Shown here: positions 16,491 through 24,851 of the stretch, one piece after another
Position numbering within the stretch: the stretch's first letter is position 1
Layout of the letters: each line of letters opens with the position of its first letter
From: Saccharomonospora azurea NA-128
GTDB taxonomy: Bacteria > Actinomycetota > Actinomycetes > Mycobacteriales > Pseudonocardiaceae
Length of the DNA stretch: 50,203 bases
Assembly (NCBI RefSeq): GCF_000231055.2
Contig: NZ_CM001466.1
Location: 1,864,122 to 1,914,324 of the forward strand
Direction of reading: 5' to 3'
Position numbers and translations under genes: made by a program
The notes under the pieces: model-generated
Databases searched by the model: none
The model's input: the letters and a program-made list of their open reading frames with translations, nothing else
Told to the model about the DNA's origin: nothing

Positions 16491-17695
16491 TCAACCTTGA
16501 GGTCCCGAAGAAGGCCAAGGCGCTGGTCAACCAGGCCCGGCAGGCCGCGACCGAGGTGTTCCGGCCCATCTCGCGCAAGTACGACCGCGCCGAGCACGCG
16601 TATCCGTCCGAGTTGGACATGCTCGCGGCGTTGCTGGACGGGTTGAACACCTCCGGTGAGGGCGGCGCGGGCGCAGCCGGCGTGCGCCGCAAGGACAACA
16701 AGAACTCCGGCGGCAACCGCAACGGCGGCAACCTGCTCACCGTGCTCGGCACCATCGAGCTGTGCTGGGGCGACGTCGCCCTGCTGCTGTCGATGCCCCG
16801 ACAGGGACTCGGCAACGCGGCCATCGCGTCGGTGGCCAACGACGAGCAGCTCGAACGTTTCGGCAAGGTGTGGGCCGCCATGGCCATCACCGAGCCCGGC
16901 TGCGGTTCCGACTCCGCCGCCATCACCACGACAGCGACCAAGGACGGCGACGACTACATCCTCAACGGGGAGAAGATCTTCGTCACCTCCGGGGAACGCG
17001 CCGACGCCGTGGTCGTGTGGGCGACGCTCGACAAGAGCAAGGGCCGCGCCGCGATCAAGTCGTTCGTCGTGGAGAAGGGCACCCCGGGCTTCGAGGTCGT
17101 GCGGCTGGAGCACAAGCTCGGCATCCGTGCCTCCGACACGGCGGTGCTGCGCTTCGACAACTGCCGCGTGCCCGCGAAGAACCTGCTCGGCTCGCCGGAG
17201 ATCGACACCAAGAAGGGTTTCGCGGGGGTCATGCAGACCTTCGACAACACCCGTCCGCTGGTGGCGGCGATGGCGATCGGCGTCGCGCGCGCGGCCCTGG
17301 AGGAAACTCGCCGCCTTCTGGAGGAGGCGGGCGTCGAGGTCGACTACGACAAGCCCGCGCTCGCGCAGCACGCCGCCGCGGCGACGTTCCTGCAGCTCGA
17401 AGCCGACTACGAGGCCGCGTACCTGACGACGCTCGAAGCGGCGTGGATGGCGGACAACCGCAAGCCGAACTCGCTGCAGGCGTCCATCGCGAAGGCCAAG
17501 GCAGGCCGCACGGTCGTCGACATCACCCTCAAGTGCGTCGAGCTCGCGGGCACCCTCGGCTACACCGAGGAATCGCTGCTGGAGAAGTGGGCACGCGACT
17601 CGAAGATCCTCGACATCTTCGAAGGCACGCAACAGATCCAGCAGCTCATCGTCGCCCGCAGGCTGCTGGGCAAGACGAGCAAGGAACTGAAGTAG
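16487..17695 (+). CDS. fadE23: Acyl-CoA dehydrogenase, FadE23-like
   Basis: A 402-residue acyl-CoA dehydrogenase whose ATG overlaps the fadE24 stop (ATGA). It shows the FAD/substrate signature AMAITEPGCGSDSAAITTTA, NGEKIFVTSGERAD, the beta-domain DNCRVPAKNLLG and the C-terminal KWARDSKILDIFEGTQQIQQ, followed by IVARRLLG. The N-terminal EVFRPISRKYDRAEHAYP is typical of FadE23. Together with FadE24 it probably forms a beta-oxidation dehydrogenase step. Its last ~22 codons are duplicated 3 kb downstream (20683-20748). A terminator hairpin follows immediately. Confidence 0.85.
   Translation: MINLEVPKKAKALVNQARQAATEVFRPISRKYDRAEHAYPSELDMLAALLDGLNTSGEGGAGAAGVRRKDNKNSGGNRNGGNLLTVLGTIELCWGDVALLLSMPRQGLGNAAIASVANDEQLERFGKVWAAMAITEPGCGSDSAAITTTATKDGDDYILNGEKIFVTSGERADAVVVWATLDKSKGRAAIKSFVVEKGTPGFEVVRLEHKLGIRASDTAVLRFDNCRVPAKNLLGSPEIDTKKGFAGVMQTFDNTRPLVAAMAIGVARAALEETRRLLEEAGVEVDYDKPALAQHAAAATFLQLEADYEAAYLTTLEAAWMADNRKPNSLQASIAKAKAGRTVVDITLKCVELAGTLGYTEESLLEKWARDSKILDIFEGTQQIQQLIVARRLLGKTSKELK
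17606..17671 (+). repeat. 66-bp direct repeat, copy 1 (inside fadE23 3' end)
   Basis: Identical at 64 of 66 positions to 20683-20748. The two differences (G/A in both cases) are synonymous third-codon changes in the encoded ILDIFEGTQQIQQ... segment, so the second copy derives from a real coding gene. This copy continues naturally to GKTSKELK-stop, the normal FadE23 end. Confidence 0.9.
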
Positions 17696-17704
17696 GCCAG
17701 GAGG

Positions 17705-17748
17705 GAAACCGCCCGTCCACTGCGCTTTCCGCGGTGACGGGCGGTTTC
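17705..17748 (+). terminator. Terminator after fadE23
   Basis: GAAACCGCCCGTC (17705-17717) and GACGGGCGGTTTC (17736-17748) form a perfect 13-bp stem 10 nt after the fadE23 stop. It also faces the 3' end of the convergent small gene ending at 17754. Confidence 0.8.
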
Positions 17749-17753
17749 CGCGT

Positions 17754-18014
17754 TCAGACCCTCACCGTCCGCCCTGGCCCCTCGTGAAGCCCAGTGCGCT
17801 TGATCTCCTCGGCCTTGCGGCGTTCCCGGTCAGCCCAGTACCTCGCCTCGTGGTGGTGGGCTCGGTCGATCTCCGCGACCTCGGCGTAGACGCGCGCGCT
17901 CCGCAGGTAGTACCGCCGCCACTCCGAAGCCGGGGCATCCAATGCCGGGCGGATGCCCTCCAGTGCCAGGTGCGCCTGGCACAACGTCCGCGCTTCCGGA
18001 ATCGACTCGGTCAC
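17754..18014 (-). CDS. AMED_5909-like small protein, function unknown
   Basis: An 86-residue charged protein from GTG 18014, chosen because GGAGG lies 7 nt upstream; a GTG at 18020 overlapping the preceding stop is possible. The middle is helical and rich in Arg, Tyr, Glu and Ala (SEWRRYYLRSARVYAEVAEI, then HHHEARYWADRERRKAEEIK). It resembles, from memory, a small actinomycete family named after AMED_5909, whose members sit near HTH regulators in accessory regions. It is downstream of and 2 nt from the other small minus-strand gene, so they form a two-gene unit. Confidence 0.6.
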   Translation of the reverse strand: MTESIPEARTLCQAHLALEGIRPALDAPASEWRRYYLRSARVYAEVAEIDRAHHHEARYWADRERRKAEEIKRTGLHEGPGRTVRV

Positions 18015-18016
18015 CC

Positions 18017-18280
18017 TCACACCTCCCTGCTCAGCCCGGCCGCTACCGGCACGTTGGCCTGCCCGCTCTCCCGACCGACCCATTCGGCCAGCTCCGCAGC
18101 CGCTCTCCCGAGGTCTTCCAGGAAACGCCGGAAGTCCGGCCATTCCGCCGGGTCCGCAGGCGGCACAATCGCCACACGATCGGGCTCGCAACAATCGACC
18201 AACGTGGCCTCCTCGTCCACGAAACAGAAAGTCCGGCTCCCGGCCTGCCCGCCCGGACAGAACGTCACCTCGAATGGCAC
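18017..18280 (-). CDS. Hypothetical protein (87 residues)
   Basis: Starts at GTG 18280 with GGGGGAGGAG about 6 nt upstream; earlier in-frame starts lack a ribosome-binding site. The product begins VPFEVTFCPGGQAGSRTFCF, carries four cysteines (two in DCCEPDRVA) and a helical acidic segment (PDFRRFLEDLGRAAAELAEW). No family is recognised. It is the first gene of a two-gene minus-strand unit divergent from the DUF5919-like gene. Confidence 0.55.
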   Translation of the reverse strand: MPFEVTFCPGGQAGSRTFCFVDEEATLVDCCEPDRVAIVPPADPAEWPDFRRFLEDLGRAAAELAEWVGRESGQANVPVAAGLSREV

Positions 18281-18578
18281 CGTTCGCTCCTCCCCCGACA
18301 CGTCAGGCCCACGCCGACCATCGCAAGCTCTGTGGGAACGCCTCATCGAACTCGCTTGAGAACCAGCCCCCAGCGAGGCGCCATCGTGTCGTAAACCCCT
18401 CTTGTCGTCACCCGTGTCGCCGCCTGTACGGCGGCACATCACAAGGCTCGTCCAGGCTAAGGTCCCGTCACGACACCGCATATGTCGCGTCTCGAACTTC
18501 TGCCCCTCGTCAAGTCTCGTCCTTGTCTCATTCTCGTACTAGGGTCGACTACTGACCGGCGTCATGGGGGATGAGTCG

Positions 18579-19463
18579 ATGGCTGACAAGCCGACCGTGC
18601 TGAAGGTGTTGCTACGACAACGGCATCTGCAGGGACACCGCGCGTTCTGCAAGGAGTACGACAAGCTCGCGAAGAAGCTGGAGCCTGACCTGGTAGGGAG
18701 TGGGCCGAGTAAGGCCCAGTTCTACCGTTGGCTGTCCCGCGACCTGCAAGGGCTGCCCTATGCCCACCACTGCCGCATCCTCGAAGCGATGTTCCCCGGC
18801 TGGACCGCCGAGCAGCTCTTCCAGGAGCACACGGGCGACATCGAGTTCGTGCCCGAGCCACCGAACACCGCCGCCGCTACGACGAGCAAACCAAAACCGG
18901 CACAGCACACCGTGCAGGGAATGGCCGACGTAACCGCCGTCTTCCCCAGCCGCCCCGCATTCTCGCACGAGATCCCGCCGCACAAACTCTTCGACGGCGC
19001 TGAGCAGATCAGCATGGTCGGGCTCTCGCTCAACCTGCTCTGCCAGAGCTACCCCGACCGATCCCTGCTCGACCTGCTCGAATCGGGAACCGTCGTCCGG
19101 TGTCTGTTCCTCGACCCGGCCGGTCGCTACATCAAGGAACGCGAGCGGGAGGAATCCCACCCCGAGGGCGTGCTGTCCACGCTCACGACGCTCAACATCC
19201 AGACCCTGCAGCGGCTCCAAGGCAAACTCTCGCCCGAGGCACGCGGGAACCTACGCATCCGCACCTCCGACGAGGCCGTGCGGTTCAACATCACCGTCAT
19301 CGACGACGCGACATGCGTCGTGCAGCTCTACCTACCGGACGCGCGAGGCGTCGAGTCCCCAACGTTCGTGGTCGAGAAGCAACCCGGCCCGCCGGGCCTG
19401 TTCGAGACGTTCTCTCAGGTGTTCGAGTCGATGTGGGCGCGAAGCAAGGAGATCACCGCGTGA
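18579..19463 (+). CDS. HTH-type protein with C-terminal DUF5919-like domain
   Basis: A 294-residue protein. ATG 18579 is preferred because GGGGGA lies 7 nt before it and homologues that I recall begin there; ATG 18564 in the same frame is the alternative. Residues ~5-85 form a helical N-terminal domain (VLLRQRHLQGHRAFCKEYDK, then RWLSRDLQGLPYAHHCRILE), a regulator-like DNA-binding unit. A Pro/Thr-rich linker follows. The C-terminal domain (~125-290) has SMVGLSLNLLCQSYPDRSLL, GTVVRCLFLDPAGR and VIDDATCVVQLYLPD, which I recall as DUF5919 and which looks PLD-like in layout. Its stop overlaps the phosphatase start (GTGA), indicating tight coupling. The signal it senses is unknown. Confidence 0.65.
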   Translation: MADKPTVLKVLLRQRHLQGHRAFCKEYDKLAKKLEPDLVGSGPSKAQFYRWLSRDLQGLPYAHHCRILEAMFPGWTAEQLFQEHTGDIEFVPEPPNTAAATTSKPKPAQHTVQGMADVTAVFPSRPAFSHEIPPHKLFDGAEQISMVGLSLNLLCQSYPDRSLLDLLESGTVVRCLFLDPAGRYIKEREREESHPEGVLSTLTTLNIQTLQRLQGKLSPEARGNLRIRTSDEAVRFNITVIDDATCVVQLYLPDARGVESPTFVVEKQPGPPGLFETFSQVFESMWARSKEITA

Positions 19464-20254
19464 AGGACCTGAACACACTGCTCGCCGTGGCGCAGGATGC
19501 CGTCGACATCGGCGCGAACCTGATGACCACCTCGGCGCCGGGCACCGTCAGCACCAAGGGCGACCGAGACTATGTGACCGAGCTGGACGTGCGAATTCAG
19601 CATGAGATCCGCGACCACCTCGCCCGCGCCACCCCCGACATCGACTTTCTTGGGGAAGAGGAGGGCGGTGGGGCGATCGATGAGAGCACCGACTACGTGT
19701 GGGTACTCGACCCCATCGACGGCACCTCGAACTTCGCCCACGGCATCCCGCTCTGCGCCACCTCACTAGCCCTGGTTCACCGAGGCGAACCCGTCGTAGG
19801 CGTGATCGTCGCGCCGTTCCTGAACCTGCGCTACCACGCCACCAAGGGTGGCGGAGCGTACTGCAACGACAAACCCATACACGCCAGCGAGACGACCGAC
19901 CTCAGCCGTGCCATCGTCTCCATCGGTGACTACGCCACCGGACCCGGAGCCGCCGAGAAGAACCGCCGCCGCTTCGCCGTCACCCAAGCCCTAGCCGAAA
20001 ACGTCGAACGTGTCCGCATGTTCGGCGCAGCCTCACTCGACCTGGCCTGGGTCGCAGAAGGCCGCACCGACGCCTGCGTGATCCTCAGCAACAAGCCATG
20101 GGACATGGCTGCGGGCGTGTTGATAGCAAGAGAATCGAGTGCCTCAATCTCGGATATCAATGATTCGGACTACCGCTTCAGCTCTAGATCAACCTTCTCT
20201 TCCAATTTCTACATCAGAGCGACTCTAGTCTCACTCTTGAATCGGACCTGCTGA
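19460..20254 (+). CDS. Inositol monophosphatase-family phosphatase
   Basis: A 264-residue protein starting at GTG 19460 inside the preceding stop. The Mg2+-dependent Li+-sensitive phosphatase motifs are intact: GEEEGG (E66-E68), DPIDGTSNFAHG (D84, D87) and WDMAAGVLIARE near residue 212. The family hydrolyses inositol monophosphates, fructose-1,6-bisphosphate, histidinol phosphate or 3'-phosphoadenosine nucleotides; specificity is not evident. The last ~45 codons are AT-richer than the rest, though the C-terminus still resembles the family. The GTGA overlap with an HTH/DUF5919-like gene suggests a regulatory or stress/defence role rather than housekeeping metabolism; this is inference. Confidence 0.8.
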   Translation: MKDLNTLLAVAQDAVDIGANLMTTSAPGTVSTKGDRDYVTELDVRIQHEIRDHLARATPDIDFLGEEEGGGAIDESTDYVWVLDPIDGTSNFAHGIPLCATSLALVHRGEPVVGVIVAPFLNLRYHATKGGGAYCNDKPIHASETTDLSRAIVSIGDYATGPGAAEKNRRRFAVTQALAENVERVRMFGAASLDLAWVAEGRTDACVILSNKPWDMAAGVLIARESSASISDINDSDYRFSSRSTFSSNFYIRATLVSLLNRTC

Positions 20255-20682
20255 GGCGCCGGGACTTTCGGACTCAATTGAACGGGTGAGCAAATATTCG
20301 GTGAATCACCGACGCTAGACTTTTTTAGCCAACTCCCGCATTGCTGTGGCCACTTGACCCGGCCACCATTCAACCTTTCCACAAGAAACATGGAGGGTAA
20401 TATGTGGGGTTACTCTTTTGTGGAATCGTCGCATTCGCCAACTCTGACACAATGAAAGCATCTACGCGCCTTTGGAGCTGCGCCAACCGACAACGGTCGG
20501 CGGGCCGCGTGCTCGGCTGCATGTCGAGGTGGAGGAGACGGGCTGGGCAGGCTCGCGCCAGGCCGTCTCCATGCCGTGTTAGGTGGAGCGGAACCGGGTA
20601 GCCGCGAGGTTCACGAAAAGTCTGCGCAGGTCCGAGGCGGTTTTCACTTTTTCCCCTCCAGGTTGGCGCTGACCGGCCGCGA
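20255..20682. other. Non-coding, AT-richer island end
   Basis: No gene is supported here. The first ~200 bp are distinctly less GC-rich than the window average, and a T6 run occurs near 20320. Short open frames have no recognisable product. On the minus strand KTASDLRRLFVNLAATRF can be read near 20595-20650, which may be a decayed coding remnant. Confidence 0.4.
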
Positions 20683-20748
20683 ATCCTCGACATCTTCGAA
20701 GGCACACAACAGATCCAGCAACTCATCGTCGCCCGCAGGCTGCTGGGC
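20683..20748 (+). repeat. 66-bp direct repeat, copy 2 (fragment of a fadE23 3' end)
   Basis: Encodes the same ILDIFEGTQQIQQ...RRLLG peptide as fadE23 with two synonymous differences, then diverges and reaches a stop at 20779-20781. There is no start or upstream dehydrogenase sequence, so it is a non-functional gene fragment. It marks the right border of the putative island. Confidence 0.85.
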
Positions 20749-20794
20749 TCGCCGTCCTGCGACCAATCCGTGCGTGCCTGAGAAGTGACGGGTG

Positions 20795-21478
20795 TCAGTC
20801 CGTGCTGGATGCCAGGCCGGTCCGGTAGGCGAGGACGACTGCTTGTACGCGGTCCCGCAGGTCGAGTTTGGTGAGGATCCGGGACACGTAGGTCTTCACC
20901 GTCTCGGTGGAGATGACCAGTTCCGCGGCGATTTCGGCGTTGGACAGGCCGGCGGCGAGGTGTTCGAGCACTTCCAGCTCGCGGGGCGCCAGTGCCCGCA
21001 CGACGGCGTCTCGTGCCGGGCGGGAGGTGTCGGCGGGGCGGAGCCGTTCGGCGAAGTGGCCGATCAGGCTTCGGGTGACCGCGGGGTCCAGCAGGGAGTC
21101 ACCGCGGGCGATCGTGCGGACGCCGTCGACCAGCTGCGCCGGCGGCGTGTCCTTGAGGAGGAACCCGCTGGCGCCGGCGCGCAGTGCCTCGTACACGTAC
21201 TCGTCGACGTTGAACGTGGTGACGACCAGCACCTTCGCCGGTGCCTCGACGCCGGGACCGGTCAGCTCGCGGGTCGCCTCGATGCCGTCCAGAACGGGCA
21301 TACGGACGTCCATCACGATCACGTCGGGGCGCAACCGCCGCGCAGCCTCCACCGCCGCGCGACCGTCGGCCGCCTCGCCGACGACCACGATGTCGGGCTG
21401 CGCGGAGAAGATGGTGACGTAGCCGGTGCGCACCAGTTCCTGGTCCTCGCAGATCAGCACCCGGATCGGCTCGGTCAT
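20795..21478 (-). CDS. NarL/FixJ-family response regulator
   Basis: A 227-residue two-component regulator. The receiver domain has the acidic pair in CEDQ, the phospho-acceptor Asp in VIVMDVRMP (D57) and the LLKDTPP lysine region. A LuxR-type HTH occupies ~residues 160-225 (LAPRELEVLEHLAAGLSNAE, then LVISTETVKTYVSRILTKL). The ATG overlaps the kinase stop (ATGA), so it is the output partner of the upstream histidine kinase. Target genes are unknown; the CPBP protease gene at the head of the operon is a reasonable candidate. Confidence 0.9.
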   Translation of the reverse strand: MTEPIRVLICEDQELVRTGYVTIFSAQPDIVVVGEAADGRAAVEAARRLRPDVIVMDVRMPVLDGIEATRELTGPGVEAPAKVLVVTTFNVDEYVYEALRAGASGFLLKDTPPAQLVDGVRTIARGDSLLDPAVTRSLIGHFAERLRPADTSRPARDAVVRALAPRELEVLEHLAAGLSNAEIAAELVISTETVKTYVSRILTKLDLRDRVQAVVLAYRTGLASSTD

Positions 21479-22665
21479 GTGGGCCTCCCTGGAATGACGG
21501 CCCGGACGCGGAAGCCGTCGTCGGGCAGAGCACCGGAAACCAGGTCCCCGCCGAGCATCCGCACCCGTTCCCGAAGTCCTGTCAGACCTCGGCCGCCGGA
21601 CGGTGTGGCCGTGTCGCCGACCGCTGGACCGCGAGTGATCACCTCGACCTCGATGTGGTCCTCGCGGTGTCGGACCATGACCGTGGTCGGGTTTCCGGTC
21701 GCGTGTTTGAGCGCGTTGGTGAGCGCCTCCTGTACCACGCGGTAGGTGGCCAGCTCCACGTCGACGGACCGCGGTCGTTGCTCGCCCTGCTCGGTCCACT
21801 CGACGGGCTGTCCGGACAGCCGGGCCCGTTCGACCAGATCACCGACCTTTCCCATGGCCGGCGTCCGGTCCGCGGTCCTGGACTCGCCGGTCGCTTCGAG
21901 AATGCCGAGCAGGGTCCGCAGCTCCGTCAACGCCCGGCGTCCGGTGTCGCTGATGGCGCGCAGGCCGGTCCCGGTGCGTTCCGGCGCGGAGTCGAGCAGG
22001 AACTGCGCCGCGTCGGCCTGGACGACCATCGCGGTCACGTGATGGGTGACCACGTCGTGCAGATCGCGAGCGATGCGTGCCCGCTCGGTGGCCGCGGCCA
22101 CCTCGGCCGCCAGCCGTCGACGTTCAGCCTCTTCCGTGCGCCATCGACGCATGCCGGTGCCGGCCAACCAGATCACCACCAACACGAGATAGAACGCGAC
22201 GAAATCCGGAAACCGTTGCGGTGAGCCAAGGTTCTGCAGTGCCACGGCGAGCCCCGCATAACCCGCGGTCAGCACTGCGGCAAGCCCTCGACGGAACCGC
22301 TCCAGGTGCGCGCCGGCGGCGTACAACGCGAGGAGAATCCCCACCTTGCCGAACGTGTCCGGGTAACTCAGCACCTGACCGATCGCGAATGCGGTACCGA
22401 TGATCGACACACACACGGCCGGCATGCGGCTGCGTACCGCGAGCGGCAGGCACATCGCCAGCGTCAGCGCCGCACCGACCACCGCGCCGATTCCGCCCGG
22501 CTCGCGCTCGGGGAGATCGCCGATCTCCGGCCCGATGTGGGCGATGGTCGGCGCGAATGCCAGCACGGTCACCACCGCCGCCAACACACTGTCCTTGACA
22601 GACGATGGGAGGTCTCGCCACCCGTCGAGTGCGGCGCTGAGGCGGGATGTCGCGCTCGCAAGCAT
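21475..22665 (-). CDS. Sensor histidine kinase (HisKA_3 type)
   Basis: A 396-residue membrane kinase from ATG 22665. Several hydrophobic segments fill residues ~25-170. They are followed by the dimerisation/phospho-acceptor helix ERARIARDLHDVVTHHVTAM with His at ~203, then the HATPase domain (VVQEALTNALKHATGNP N-box, GGRGLTGLRERVRMLGG G-box). This is the NarL-partner class of kinases. It starts 9 nt after the CPBP protease gene and overlaps the response regulator by 4 nt. There is no large extracytoplasmic domain, so it may sense a membrane-associated signal. Confidence 0.9.
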   Translation of the reverse strand: MLASATSRLSAALDGWRDLPSSVKDSVLAAVVTVLAFAPTIAHIGPEIGDLPEREPGGIGAVVGAALTLAMCLPLAVRSRMPAVCVSIIGTAFAIGQVLSYPDTFGKVGILLALYAAGAHLERFRRGLAAVLTAGYAGLAVALQNLGSPQRFPDFVAFYLVLVVIWLAGTGMRRWRTEEAERRRLAAEVAAATERARIARDLHDVVTHHVTAMVVQADAAQFLLDSAPERTGTGLRAISDTGRRALTELRTLLGILEATGESRTADRTPAMGKVGDLVERARLSGQPVEWTEQGEQRPRSVDVELATYRVVQEALTNALKHATGNPTTVMVRHREDHIEVEVITRGPAVGDTATPSGGRGLTGLRERVRMLGGDLVSGALPDDGFRVRAVIPGRPT

Positions 22666-22674
22666 TCGGCGAGT

Positions 22675-23511
22675 TTAGCGCCGCCGCATGGGCACGAGAT
22701 TGCCGCGCTTGTGAGCGGCGATGAGCACGGGCAGGGCGAACAGCAGGCTCACGATGACGGGAACGATCGACCCCTCGATGCCGAACCGGCCGCCGGTCAG
22801 CAATTCCGGGCCCGTCGGTTCGGCGATCAGCAAACCCGGAGACGCGTGACCCGAGACCGGGACGCCGAGCAGCCCTACGATGGTGTTCCAGGCGAAGTGC
22901 AGGCCCGCGACCACCCAGATGTTGCGCAGCCACAGGAACGTGGCACCCATCAGGACCCCGGCCTCGACGGCGATCGCGAACCCGGTCCACACCGTGGCGC
23001 CGGGGTTGGCCAGGTGGATGGCACCGAACAGCACCGCACTGATCGCCAGCGCCGCCCCACTGCCACACAGCCGTTCCAGCCCTTGCAACAGCAGGCCGCG
23101 GAAGAGCAGTTCCTCGGTCACCGCCGCACCGAACTGCACCGCCGCGATGCTCGCCACGGTCGCCATGACACTCCCGGACGCCCAGGTGAACGAGAACTCG
23201 CTGATCACCATGAGCATCGAGGTGGTGATGAACACGGCGCCCAGCCCGATGCCGAGCAACGCCTGACGCCCGGCCCGTGCCCTCGCGATCTCCGGCGTGC
23301 TCCGCCGCGCGACGTAGCGCATGACCACCCAGTAGACGGCGACCGCGGCGACCGCGCCCACGACCGCCGGCACCGGCGACCCACCCGAGGACAGCGCCGA
23401 CACCCCGCCGACACCGACTGTCCCGACCAGCATCCAGGCGAGCGGAGACCGCAAGACGCGGCCCGCTCGCCCGGGCTCCTGATCCGTACGCGCGACCGAC
23501 ATCGTGTGCAT
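22675..23511 (-). CDS. CPBP-family intramembrane metalloprotease
   Basis: A 278-residue polytopic membrane protein; ATG 23511 has GGAGG 5 nt upstream. The three CPBP (Abi/Rce1-like) motifs are present: EELLFRG (E133, E134, R138), FGAIHLANP (H166) and HFAWN (H205, N209), which bind metal within the membrane. The family includes CAAX prenyl proteases and bacteriocin-immunity proteins. As first gene of an operon with a kinase and response regulator, it may process a membrane protein or peptide connected to that signalling system. Substrate unknown. Confidence 0.85.
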   Translation of the reverse strand: MHTMSVARTDQEPGRAGRVLRSPLAWMLVGTVGVGGVSALSSGGSPVPAVVGAVAAVAVYWVVMRYVARRSTPEIARARAGRQALLGIGLGAVFITTSMLMVISEFSFTWASGSVMATVASIAAVQFGAAVTEELLFRGLLLQGLERLCGSGAALAISAVLFGAIHLANPGATVWTGFAIAVEAGVLMGATFLWLRNIWVVAGLHFAWNTIVGLLGVPVSGHASPGLLIAEPTGPELLTGGRFGIEGSIVPVIVSLLFALPVLIAAHKRGNLVPMRRR

Positions 23512-23724
23512 GGTGACCTCCGGTTGACCACGGCCGCACGGCTGGGCGACCCGCTGAAAACGCTAGAAGCGCACCGACGTCAGCGAATCACCAGCGAGCG
23601 GACGATCCGTGTCGCTCTCACGGGGGACACGTCAGCCCGTGCGACGTCAGTGCGGTTGGTGTCCTGGTCCGCTGGGCAGCCAGTGCGCTGGGCGAAGGAT
23701 GCGGATCCCGGCTGCCGAACGCCA

Positions 23725-24645
23725 TCACTTGCCATCCTGGTTCGGTTGCGGCGAGGGGGCAGGGCAGGACGCCGTCGCCCGCCGACGCGAGACGGCGCCG
23801 ATCTGCCAGGTGACGGAGTACAGCAACAGTGCGATGGCGAACGAGGCGCCCGCTCTCTTGGCGATCCCGTTCAACACGCCTTCGGCGAGGGTTCCCCACG
23901 GAGCTGGGACCGTCTTGGACGGATAATTGGTCTCGCTCGCGCCGTCGCGCAGGTAGACGGTAGTGGGCCGGCTATAGTCCACTTCGGTCACATAGCGGAA
24001 GGCGTCGAAGTCGTCACGGGCGTTGACAGCGCCGCCCAGCACGGGTGCCGCGATCAGCAGAGTCACTACGCTCCACCGCAGGGTGGGACTCAGGCGGGCA
24101 ACGGTGTCGGTGCCGCCGTGGGTGCGCAGACGGCCGCGGCGCCGCCACAGATGCCAGCCGACGGCCGCCAGGCCGAAGGCGGTGCTCGCATGCTGCAGCA
24201 GCCGGTCAGCCGTCAGGCTGACCAGCAGTTCGTCGCCGTGGGTGAAGAAGTCCCATACCAGGTGGGAGGCGATACCGATCAGGGCGGAGATCAACAGCCA
24301 CGCGGTGTACCGGACTTTCGCCGCTCGGCCGGTTGCTCGCTCGGGTTCCGGGAGGCGGAGACTGGATGGGAGCAGTGCTGTGATCGGGGCGCGCAGCATC
24401 CGGTACGCGGCGAGCAGACTGATGGCAGCCGGCAGACTGACGAGCAACCCGACAGGAATCGAGTGGGTCTGCGTGGCGTTGAGGAGTGGCCCGTACCAGT
24501 CGTGCGGACCGGTCTCGGACACGCCGAGGGTGGTCAGGAAGTACGGGAGGTCGGGTGCCACGGCACCCGCGACCAGAGCCGCCGGAACGAAGGGCCGACG
24601 CAGCAGCGGCAGCACTGCTGCGGGGTGGGACACGGTGAATGGCAC
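23725..24645 (-). CDS. DUF4184 family membrane protein
   Basis: A 306-residue protein from GTG 24645. The opening VPFTVSHPAAVLPLLRR followed by VAGAVAPDLPYFL is the DUF4184 hallmark. Further hydrophobic segments contain His/Asp residues (SHLVWDFFTHGDELL) that could bind a metal, as in membrane-embedded hydrolase-like families. Function is unestablished. The C-terminus is basic and tail-like. No operon partner is evident; 23512-23724 contains only the CPBP promoter region. Confidence 0.75.
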   Translation of the reverse strand: MPFTVSHPAAVLPLLRRPFVPAALVAGAVAPDLPYFLTTLGVSETGPHDWYGPLLNATQTHSIPVGLLVSLPAAISLLAAYRMLRAPITALLPSSLRLPEPERATGRAAKVRYTAWLLISALIGIASHLVWDFFTHGDELLVSLTADRLLQHASTAFGLAAVGWHLWRRRGRLRTHGGTDTVARLSPTLRWSVVTLLIAAPVLGGAVNARDDFDAFRYVTEVDYSRPTTVYLRDGASETNYPSKTVPAPWGTLAEGVLNGIAKRAGASFAIALLLYSVTWQIGAVSRRRATASCPAPSPQPNQDGK

Positions 24646-24851
24646 TCAGTGATCTTTTCTGCTCGGAAGAGACCGGGCGGGCTTCACTGCACGCCGCACC
24701 GCGGGCGCCCTGTGGGGCCCGCGATCACACGACTGGCCTGGCCCAGACAGCACTCACGGATAGAACACCGGAGAGTGTATTCCCTGCCGTGGCACCGAGA
24801 CCCACCGAACACGGTCCACAGCAGCACCCCACGCACATCCTCACTCGAAAG

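Larger units (their letters stand above)
17672..20682. mobile_element. Putative accessory island between 66-bp direct repeats (no integrase seen)
   Basis: The interval between the two 66-bp repeats carries four genes unrelated to beta-oxidation: an AMED_5909-like protein, an unknown protein, an HTH/DUF5919-like regulator and an inositol-monophosphatase-family enzyme. GC content drops near the right end (about 20120-20450). Insertion at a gene 3' end with duplication of that end is the pattern left by site-specific integrative elements, but no integrase, excisionase or transposase is visible. It may be a degenerate island or a simple duplication. Confidence 0.4.

Noticed and set aside
20370-20726. 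Minus-strand 118-codon frame in the island's right end
   Set aside because: It crosses the antisense of the fadE23 fragment and has no family resemblance; kept only as a possible decayed remnant.
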